A stretch of 58,227 bases of DNA from Rhodospirillaceae bacterium. GTDB taxonomy: Bacteria > Pseudomonadota > Alphaproteobacteria > Azospirillales > Azospirillaceae. The stretch spans positions 1 through 58,227 of the forward strand of contig JAJUIU010000015.1 of assembly GCA_029267445.1 (NCBI GenBank). Direction: 5' to 3'. Below, piece by piece: positions 52,324 to 58,227 of this stretch. Below the pieces are notes generated by a model, which saw nothing but the letters and a program-made list of their open reading frames with translations, did not search any database and was not told the DNA's origin. Position 1 is the stretch's first letter; each line of letters starts with the position of its first letter. Both the position numbers and the translations under genes were made by a program.

Positions 52324-53217
52324 ATGACGATTCCCGTGCTGCGACCGCCCGGCCCCCTCCTCGTCTTCGGCGGCCCTTATTCCAACCTCCAGGCGCTGAC
52401 GGCCCTCAAGGCGGAGGCCGGCCGGCTGGGCCTGCCGCCCGCATCCGTCCTCTGCACCGGGGACGTCGTGGCCTATGCCGCCGATCCGGGACCTTGCGTC
52501 GACCTCGTCCGGGCCTGGGGCATCCCGGTGCTGGCCGGCAACGTGGAGGAGCAGCTGGGCGCCGGGGCCGACGATTGCGGCTGCGGCTATGACGAAGGGA
52601 CCGCCTGCGACGCCCTGGCCGCCCGCTGGTACCGCCACGCCGACGCCGCGATGACGCCGGCGATGCGCGCCTGGATGCGCGGACTGCCGCAGCGGATGGT
52701 GGTGGAGATGGCGGGCCGGTGCCTCGCCGTGCTGCACGGGGCGGCCAGCGCCATCAACCGCTTCCTCTTCCCCTCCGCCCCCGATGCCGATCTCGCGGGC
52801 GAACTGGACCTCGCCGCACGGCAGGTCGGCGGCTGCGACGGCGTCATCGCCGGGCACAGCGGCATGCCCTTCACCCAGGTCCTGCCGGACGGCCGCCTGT
52901 GGCACAACGCCGGCGTGATCGGCATGCCGCCCGACGACGGCACCCCGCGCGTCTGGTACGCCCTGCTGACGCCGGGGCCGGACGGCCTGCGGATCGAGCA
53001 CCGGCCCCTGTCCTACGACCATGCGGGCGCCGCCGCCGCCATGCGCGCGGCCGGGCTGCCCGAGGGCTACGCCGCCTGCCTTGAAACCGGCCTCTGGCCG
53101 ACGGACGACACGCTGCCCCCGGCGGAACGGCTGATCCGGGGCCAACGCCGGGATCCGTCGCCGCGGGTCTGGCCCTCAAAAGGAACGCCGCGCCCGGTCT
53201 GCCCGGACGCGGCGTGA
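52324..53217 (+). CDS. Metallophosphoesterase-fold protein with altered first metal motif
   Basis: A 297-residue protein related to YfcE/diadenosine-tetraphosphatase-like calcineurin-fold enzymes. GDVVAYAADPGPC matches the GDxxxxG motif, LAGNVEEQL replaces GNHD, and VLHGAAS and VIAGHSGMPF supply the later His ligands. The first motif DxHGN is FGGPYSNLQAL here, missing both usual ligands. DDCGCGYDEGTAC is an unusual Cys/Asp-rich loop. A degenerate or differently metallated active site is likely. It is divergent from phnD and converges with the tyrosinase gene. Confidence 0.78.
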   Translation: MTIPVLRPPGPLLVFGGPYSNLQALTALKAEAGRLGLPPASVLCTGDVVAYAADPGPCVDLVRAWGIPVLAGNVEEQLGAGADDCGCGYDEGTACDALAARWYRHADAAMTPAMRAWMRGLPQRMVVEMAGRCLAVLHGAASAINRFLFPSAPDADLAGELDLAARQVGGCDGVIAGHSGMPFTQVLPDGRLWHNAGVIGMPPDDGTPRVWYALLTPGPDGLRIEHRPLSYDHAGAAAAMRAAGLPEGYAACLETGLWPTDDTLPPAERLIRGQRRDPSPRVWPSKGTPRPVCPDAA

Positions 53218-53242
53218 ACCTCGCCTCAGCGCTGGACCGGCG

Positions 53243-54703
53243 TCAGCCGACCAGGGACACGGATGCCAGCGTGGCGTTCGCCTTCGCCTGCGGCTCGCCG
53301 GTCGGCACGATCTGCACCGTCGGGGTGTCCGACAGCAGGTTGCGCCGCGCCAGCTCGGCAAGCGTGTCCGTCACGTTGAGGAGGCGGGTATCCCCCTCCG
53401 CCCCATGGCTGCCATGGGAGTCGCCGTCCGTATGGGCGATGACGCCGAAGAAGTTGACCGTCCCCACATAGTGCGGGCTGTCGGCGGTGGGCGGCTGCCC
53501 GGCCGGCAGGTCCAGGAACACATTGTAGGCGACGCCCGGCTGCTCGTCCGCCTTCAGCCCGCCGATCCGCAGATAGGTCTGGCCGCTGCGGCTGGCCAGC
53601 GCCCCGGCGGCGGCGGCGGCCGGCGCCTGCTGCAGCGGCAGGCTGACGGGCTTGCCGGTCAGCGCCACCGGCTGCGGAACGGATGCGACGCGCAGGGTGG
53701 CCGCCGTTGCCCCGGCCGCCGACGCGACGGCCGCGGCGGCCGCCGGAGCGGATTTGGGCGTCGACAGGAACTCCTTGTACGTGTAGCCGAGCGGCGCGAT
53801 GTCGAGGAAATCCTTGATCGTGGCCACGACCCGCTGCCCGTTCTCATCCACGAAGACGAAGGTCTGCGCCTGCCAGGTGGAATCCGTCGGATTCTTGTTG
53901 CCCTCCTTGTTCCAGCTGGCCCACACGCGGTCGATGTTGCAGTGGTGGAACCAGAAGACCGGGTCGCCCGCCGCCGTGGGCACGCTGCCCATGCCCTGGG
54001 TGTTGCCGGTGAAGACATGCACGTTGCCGTGCAGCCCGCCGTCCAGCGCGTTGCAGAAGCCGGTCGCCCCGCTGTAGTTCGTCTGCTTCATGGAATTGAG
54101 GTTGAGGGCCCCCGGGCCGCCATTGCCGACGGTGATCGCGGTCCCGTCGTTCACCCCCGGGTTGCGATTGGGCCGGTAGAGCGGGTTGGTCGCGCCGCCA
54201 GGCTTGTAGAAGGCGTCCGGCAGGGCCTGCCGCGCGGGATCGGTGTAATCCCAGTAGGGCAGCGTCCAGGTGGCGTCCCCCGTCAGCTTCCGGACGATGC
54301 GTTCGAAGAAGTAGACGTACATCCGGTGCCAGGGCAGGAAGTTGTCCGGGTTCATGCCGCCGCCGTGCGGCTGGCAGGTGTTCCACATCTGTTGGGCCAG
54401 CGTGTTCCCGCTCGGACCGAACAGACGCAGGATCTCGGCCGACTTGCCGGGGCTGGGCGTCCAGTGCGTGTACCACTGCCAGACCCAGGACAGCGGGTCG
54501 GTGGCCTTCGTGCCCATCATCGTCTGGACGGCGGCGGCGTATTTCGTCGTCATCGCCTGTCCCTCGGCCGAGGCGGCGTTGAAACGCGTCAGGGTCGTCT
54601 GGGCGGAAGCCTGACGCTCGAACCAGACGGGAAACGGAATGGCCGCAAGGCCGGCACCGGCTGCACTGGCTGCGAGAATCGAACGGCGGGATACGCTTTT
54701 CAT
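53243..54703 (-). CDS. Tat-exported tyrosinase with C-terminal KFDV-like domain
   Basis: A 486-residue type-3 copper oxidase. The N-terminus MKSVSRRSILAASAAGAGLA is a Tat signal, consistent with export after copper loading. CuA His are in WYTHW, CQPHGGG and FLPWHRMYVYFFE; CuB His in GGLHGNVHVF and DPVFWFHHCNIDRVW. An Ala-rich linker leads to a C-terminal domain of about 120 residues (TYLRIGGLKADEQPGVAYNV, HYVGTVNFFGV) like the PPO1_KFDV domain of polyphenol oxidases. It should oxidise phenols to quinones. The same C-terminal domain is encoded alone by the gene just upstream. Confidence 0.93.
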   Translation of the reverse strand: MKSVSRRSILAASAAGAGLAAIPFPVWFERQASAQTTLTRFNAASAEGQAMTTKYAAAVQTMMGTKATDPLSWVWQWYTHWTPSPGKSAEILRLFGPSGNTLAQQMWNTCQPHGGGMNPDNFLPWHRMYVYFFERIVRKLTGDATWTLPYWDYTDPARQALPDAFYKPGGATNPLYRPNRNPGVNDGTAITVGNGGPGALNLNSMKQTNYSGATGFCNALDGGLHGNVHVFTGNTQGMGSVPTAAGDPVFWFHHCNIDRVWASWNKEGNKNPTDSTWQAQTFVFVDENGQRVVATIKDFLDIAPLGYTYKEFLSTPKSAPAAAAAVASAAGATAATLRVASVPQPVALTGKPVSLPLQQAPAAAAAGALASRSGQTYLRIGGLKADEQPGVAYNVFLDLPAGQPPTADSPHYVGTVNFFGVIAHTDGDSHGSHGAEGDTRLLNVTDTLAELARRNLLSDTPTVQIVPTGEPQAKANATLASVSLVG

Positions 54704-54826
54704 GGTTATTACCCCCTCCCGGTTAGCCAACTTGGGAGCGGACGATATACCATCTGATGCGTATTAGCTGCAATTGCAGATCAGAATTTCTCGTATGACG
54801 CTTTTGCGGCGCGCCGCGCGGCCGCG

Positions 54827-55399
54827 CTAGCGACGCTCGATGCGGACAGCGCGGATGCTGGCCCCGGCGCCCGCGGCGGCACGGGCCTCCCCGAGCGGCC
54901 GGATGTCCACCGTGAGCGGCGCATCCGGTGAGGACGCCATCTCCGCCAGCCAGCCCTCCAGCGGCAGCACCCTGTCACGGCCCGGCGCCTCGGCGCCCGG
55001 CAGGGTGACGGCGTCGAAGAAGCTCAGGGTCCCGACATGGTGCGGGCTCTCCACCGTGGCGGGCGCGCCGGCTGGAAGGTTCAGCCACACGCCATAGACG
55101 ACGCCGGGCGGATTGTCGGCGCGGACACCCTCGAGCACCAGGCCGATGGCGGCGGGCGGCTCACTGCCGGCGGGCCGGGCGGCGGTCTCCCCGGCCGGGG
55201 GCGTGCGCAGGGTGATGCGGGCGCCGTCCGGGCCCAGCGCGACCGGCCCGGAACCGTCCGGGGTGTGCGCGGGCATGGTCATGGGAGCCTCCCCGGGCGC
55301 GGCCGCCGGGGCGCCGACGACCGCCGCGACAAGGGCCACGGCCGACAAGGCGCGTGCCAGACGGCCGTTGGCGCGACGACGTGGCGTGATCCGGTGCAT
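54827..55399 (-). CDS. Secreted stand-alone homologue of the tyrosinase C-terminal domain
   Basis: A 190-residue protein with signal peptide RALSAVALVAAVVGAPAAA and GGAAGG-like GGAAGG absent but GGAAGG-equivalent GGAAG site upstream of the ATG at 55399 (read as GGAAGG on the minus strand). Its mature part aligns with the tyrosinase C-terminal domain: LVLEGVRADNPPGVVYGVWL against IGGLKADEQPGVAYNVFLDL, and SPHHVGTLSFFD against SPHYVGTVNFFG, then a matching C-terminal strand. It lacks copper-binding motifs. It is transcribed toward the tyrosinase and ends 124 bp before its start; the pair probably forms one operon. It may act as a lid, chaperone or copper-site protector for the tyrosinase, an inference. 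Confidence 0.78.
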   Translation of the reverse strand: MHRITPRRRANGRLARALSAVALVAAVVGAPAAAPGEAPMTMPAHTPDGSGPVALGPDGARITLRTPPAGETAARPAGSEPPAAIGLVLEGVRADNPPGVVYGVWLNLPAGAPATVESPHHVGTLSFFDAVTLPGAEAPGRDRVLPLEGWLAEMASSPDAPLTVDIRPLGEARAAAGAGASIRAVRIERR

Positions 55400-55557
55400 G
55401 GCGAAACCTTCCGCTCGTCCAATGGAGATATGGCCCTTTCCGCCAACACGGTCAATCCAACCGGCGCCTACAGCCCAGAGTGGTGGCGCCATCGCGCATT
55501 GCCCGGCCCGTTCCGATGGAGTAGGACACGCCATCGGCCTGCCGGGGATCACCCACC

Positions 55558-55881
55558 ATGCGCACACCGGAGATGTCGAGCGTCGCCGTGCCCCGCTGGG
55601 CGTTGCGGCTGTTCCTCGGCCTGTGCCCCTATTTCGCGGCGCTGATCGGCGTCCACGCCTTCAGCCTGCTGTCGGCCGGGATCGGCGCCCAGGGCTGGCT
55701 GGACGCGCTGTTCTGGGTGGCGGTGGTCTGCTTCGTCATCTCCAGCCTGGGCGCGTTCCTCGTCTACCTGACGAAGGAACCGGCGCTGGGCCGCGTCGGC
55801 CGTCTGGTCATCGGCGGCCTCGCGTCCGCCGTCATGGCGGTGACGGCCGCGCTCTCGGTGGCGATGCTCTCCGCCGGCTGA
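55558..55881 (+). CDS. Small membrane protein of unknown function
   Basis: A 107-residue protein with three hydrophobic segments: ALRLFLGLCPYFAALIGVHA, LDALFWVAVVCFVISSLGAF and LVIGGLASAVMAVTAALSVA. The short loop YLTKEPALGRVGR is probably cytoplasmic. No family is recognised. It lies 58 bp before the acyl-CoA dehydrogenase gene on the same strand and could be co-transcribed. Confidence 0.6.
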   Translation: MRTPEMSSVAVPRWALRLFLGLCPYFAALIGVHAFSLLSAGIGAQGWLDALFWVAVVCFVISSLGAFLVYLTKEPALGRVGRLVIGGLASAVMAVTAALSVAMLSAG

Positions 55882-55939
55882 CCCCTTCCATTCCCGACCC
55901 CGCCCGTCCATCCTGGGCGGGCAGGGGAGGACCGGCCGC

Positions 55940-57817
55940 ATGCCCGATACCGTGTCGAAGACCGAAGAAGCGGCGGACTATCCGCCCACGGCGCGCGGCA
56001 CCAACCTGTTCGACACGGACGTGAACCTGAAGCGCCTGCTGGAATGGCGCGCGCCGGAGACACTGTACCTCCAGGGCGACCGCCTGTCCGACTTCGGCGC
56101 CTGGGCCGGCGGCCCGCTGGACCGGCAGGCCGAACACACCGACCGCTTCGCCCCGCCGCGCCTGGACCCCTACGCACCCGACGGCTCGCGCACGGGCCGC
56201 GTGGTGTTCAATTCCGAGTATCTCGCCTGCCATGCGGAGGCCTACCGCCGGGGCGCCGTCGGCCTGCCCTATGCGGGCCGCGTGCCCGGAACCCTCCCCC
56301 TTCGACAGGCTCAGGGTGAGGGTTCCCATGCGTCTGGCCTCCGGCCCGACTCCCCCTCGCCCCACCCTGAGGCCGCCGTCCCTTCGCCTCACCCTGAGCC
56401 TGTCGAAGGGCGAGGCGAAGGGCTGGGCGAAGGACCGGGCACCGGCGCCTCCCACGTGCCCTGCTTCGTCATGGGCTATCTGCTGTCCCATGCCGACATC
56501 TCCATCCACTGCCCGGTGACCATGACAGGGGCCGTGGCCCACGTGCTGGACCGCCTCGCCCCCGCCGATATCAAGGCGAAGTACCTGCCCGAGCTGGTGC
56601 GGATGGACGGGCGCGCCCTGTCCGGCGGCACCTGGGCGACGGAGCTGCATGGCGGCTCCGACGTCGGCGCCACCACCACCCGGGCGGAGCGGCACAACGA
56701 CGGGTTCCGGCTGCACGGGGTCAAGTGGTTCACCAGCAACGCGGGTTCCGGGCTCGCCCTCGCCACCGCACGGCCCGGCGACGAGCCCGGCGGCAGGGGC
56801 CTCGGCTGCTATCTGGTGCCCAGCCACCTGGATGACGGCACGCCGAACCACTACCGCCCGCGCCGCCTGAAGGAGAAGGCGGGCACCCGCGGCCTCGCCA
56901 CGGCGGAGCTGGACCTGGAGGGCTGCGTGGCGTTCGAGGTGGCGGGACCGCCCGACGGGCTGAGGGTGATGATGGCGGCCCTGGAGTACAGCCGCGTCCA
57001 CAACGCGGTCGGGGCCGCCGGGATGCATCGCCGCGCCTTCCTGGAATCCGCCGGCTGGGCCACCCACCGCATCGCCTTCGGCAACCCGATCCGCCGCTAT
57101 CCCATGGTCCAGGACCAGCTGCTGGACATGCAGATGGAGCTGGAGGCGGGGGTGGCCCTGGCCTTCGAGAGCGTCTTCGCGCTGGACCGGTCGCTCACCG
57201 ATCCCGACGCCGCCGACTGGCTGCGCCTCGCCACCGCGCTCGCCAAGTACCGCACGGCGGAACAGTGCGTACGCGCCTGCCGGCAGGCGGTGGAGATCGT
57301 CGGCGGCAACGGCTACACGGAGGAATGGCCGACGGCGCGGCTCTACCGCGACTGCCTCGTCACCGCCGTGTGGGAGGGGCCGGCCAACATCCAGGCGCTG
57401 GAGCTGCTGCGCCTCGTGACAGGCAGGCGCGCCGGCGACGCCGTCTTCCTCGCCCGCGTCGGCACGGTCCTGTCCGACCTGCCGACCGACAGCCGCATGC
57501 CCGGCGCCTCCGACACCGCCGCCATCCTGGAGGGTGCGATCGAGGAGTGCCGCGCCGCCCTCTCCTACCTCCGCCAGCGCCCCGAGGACGGGCCGCGCCA
57601 CGGCCGGCGCCTGCTGGACCTGATGGCCGACACGCTGGCGGCGGCCCTGCTGGCGGAGGAGGCGGTGGAGGACTTGAAGCTGGGCGACCGCCGCAAATGG
57701 CTGGTGGCCAGCCGCTTCATCGCCAAGGTGCTTGGCCGGGCGGACCCCATCGGCCCCGGCTACGACCCCGCCAATGCGGAATTCGACGCGGTGCTCGCCT
57801 ACGAACCGGTGGATTGA
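55940..57817 (+). CDS. AidB-like acyl-CoA dehydrogenase family protein
   Basis: A 625-residue flavoprotein of the acyl-CoA dehydrogenase superfamily, most like AidB: CPVTMTGAVAHVLDRL, GGTWATELHGGSDVGATTTRA, GVKWFTSNAGSGLALATARP, the central RLKEKAGTRGLATAELDLEG, MVQDQLLDMQMELEAG, EIVGGNGYTEEWPTARLYRD and WEGPANIQALELLR. AidB-type proteins bind FAD and DNA and are tied to the alkylation response in E. coli; the role here is open. Residues about 118-161, just before the core, are encoded by palindromic repeats and should form a disordered insertion. It overlaps the convergent Uma2 gene by 19 bp. Confidence 0.9.
   Translation: MPDTVSKTEEAADYPPTARGTNLFDTDVNLKRLLEWRAPETLYLQGDRLSDFGAWAGGPLDRQAEHTDRFAPPRLDPYAPDGSRTGRVVFNSEYLACHAEAYRRGAVGLPYAGRVPGTLPLRQAQGEGSHASGLRPDSPSPHPEAAVPSPHPEPVEGRGEGLGEGPGTGASHVPCFVMGYLLSHADISIHCPVTMTGAVAHVLDRLAPADIKAKYLPELVRMDGRALSGGTWATELHGGSDVGATTTRAERHNDGFRLHGVKWFTSNAGSGLALATARPGDEPGGRGLGCYLVPSHLDDGTPNHYRPRRLKEKAGTRGLATAELDLEGCVAFEVAGPPDGLRVMMAALEYSRVHNAVGAAGMHRRAFLESAGWATHRIAFGNPIRRYPMVQDQLLDMQMELEAGVALAFESVFALDRSLTDPDAADWLRLATALAKYRTAEQCVRACRQAVEIVGGNGYTEEWPTARLYRDCLVTAVWEGPANIQALELLRLVTGRRAGDAVFLARVGTVLSDLPTDSRMPGASDTAAILEGAIEECRAALSYLRQRPEDGPRHGRRLLDLMADTLAAALLAEEAVEDLKLGDRRKWLVASRFIAKVLGRADPIGPGYDPANAEFDAVLAYEPVD
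56292..56421. repeat. Inverted palindromic repeats inserted in frame in the AidB-like gene
   Basis: Copy 1 (56292-56322) contains CTTCGACAGGCTCAGGGTGAG. Copy 2 (56381-56421) is the inverse, with CTCACCCTGAGCCTGTCGAA. A partial copy, CCCACCCTGAG, lies at 56360-56370. They encode PLRQAQGEGS and PHPEPVEGRGEG without disturbing the frame. Confidence 0.9.
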
Positions 57818-58227
57818 GCGGCGGGTCCCTCGTCCTCCAGTTCCAGCCCGGCATAGAGGGCGCCAAGGGGAATGTCGGCGCCGATGCTCTCCAGCCGCAG
57901 CACGGCATCGTCGCCGCGCGCCAGATCGACCGTCCAGCGTTCCCCGTCCAGGCGCCGGTGCAGCTCGGCGAACCGGGCCCGGCTGTCCACCAGCAGGATT
58001 TCGCGAAGGCTCGGGATCAGCCGGTACTCCGGCAGCTTGGCGCGCCGCACCTCCCGTTCCGTCCCCTCCGACGGGATCTCCACCAGCAGAACCGGGTCGC
58101 TCGCCATATGGTCCGCGTCCCGGCGGTGCGGGGCGCAGGTCACGGCGATGTCGGCGACGAAAAAGGTGTGCGACCGGCGCGGCGCCGTCACCCCCGCCTC
58201 CGTGATGGGCCGGCAGGGTGGCCGCCC
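57799..58227 (-). CDS. Uma2-family (DUF820) putative endonuclease, N-terminus beyond the window
   Basis: The frame is open to the right edge, so only the C-terminal 142 residues are seen. Uma2 features are present: upstream GRPPCRPITEAGV, then RSHTFFVADIAVTC, DPVLLVEIPSEGTEREVRRAKLPEYRLIP and LREILLVDSRARFAELHRR. The Asp, Glu and Lys of these segments correspond to the restriction-endonuclease-like catalytic set. A GTG at 58191 could be read as a start, but homologous sequence continues upstream of it. The 3' end overlaps the AidB-like gene by 19 bp. Function of the family is poorly known. Confidence 0.82.
   Translation of the reverse strand, partial: GRPPCRPITEAGVTAPRRSHTFFVADIAVTCAPHRRDADHMASDPVLLVEIPSEGTEREVRRAKLPEYRLIPSLREILLVDSRARFAELHRRLDGERWTVDLARGDDAVLRLESIGADIPLGALYAGLELEDEGPAAQSTGS

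Noticed and set aside
54768-54779. CTGCAATTGCAG palindrome upstream of the tyrosinase gene
   Set aside because: Only 12 bp with a single copy; could be an operator, but nothing else supports it.

Overview
This is a 58.2 kb stretch of very GC-rich DNA with strong G/C bias at third codon positions, genes packed on both strands, and many short or overlapping gene junctions. Gene content fits a Rhodospirillales-type alphaproteobacterium, plausibly Azospirillaceae. The clues are PAS_5 (DUF1457-like) proteins, CtaA-type heme A synthase, a thiO-thiS-thiG-thiE operon, and abundant CTTCGACAGGCTCAGGGTGAG palindromes. The taxon is an inference. I see no rRNA or tRNA gene, CRISPR array, prophage or complete insertion sequence.

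Layout. 1-10.8 kb: a truncated secreted protein, a PfpI-like protein without its nucleophile, an EEP-family protein, heme A synthase (ctaA), oligopeptidase B, a 1191-residue fused iron-sulfur flavoprotein and a HAD phosphatase. 10.8-14.0 kb: a leftward thiamine operon under a TPP riboswitch, in which thiO seems to lack a normal start codon. 14.1-16.6 kb: a rightward operon of one small and four paralogous membrane proteins ending in a 72-residue XRE regulator, preceded by three phased 17-bp operator-like repeats. 16.7-22.2 kb: secreted subtilase, secreted alpha/beta hydrolase and a NatAB-type ABC exporter. 22.3-28.9 kb: NhaP2-type antiporter, CorC-type CBS protein, old yellow enzyme, PBP1A. 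29.1-34.7 kb: two tandem six-cysteine secreted proteins, a T4-type lysozyme, endonuclease V, an ABC exporter behind an RBS-masking hairpin, and a Tat-exported hemerythrin.

34.8-43.8 kb is signalling and envelope: PilZ, MipA/OmpV, two PAS_5 proteins, a hybrid histidine kinase, a 24-residue membrane peptide, a ClpP-like secreted protein overlapping a glycine-zipper lipoprotein, and two RTX proteins sharing a nearly identical 3' half. 44.0-49.1 kb is a full arsenic operon (arsR-arsI-arsC-gapdh-arsJ-acr3) with three ArsR-type operators. 49.1-52.2 kb holds a HigBA-type toxin-antitoxin pair and a phnDEC-type transporter. 52.3-58.2 kb holds a metallophosphoesterase, a Tat-exported tyrosinase next to a free copy of its own C-terminal domain, an AidB-like acyl-CoA dehydrogenase and a truncated Uma2-family gene.

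The least described items are the tandem membrane-protein/XRE cassette with its phased operators, the palindromic repeats carried in frame inside two enzymes, the subtilase-hydrolase-NatAB cluster, the tyrosinase companion protein, the paired six-cysteine proteins and the tiny membrane peptide.
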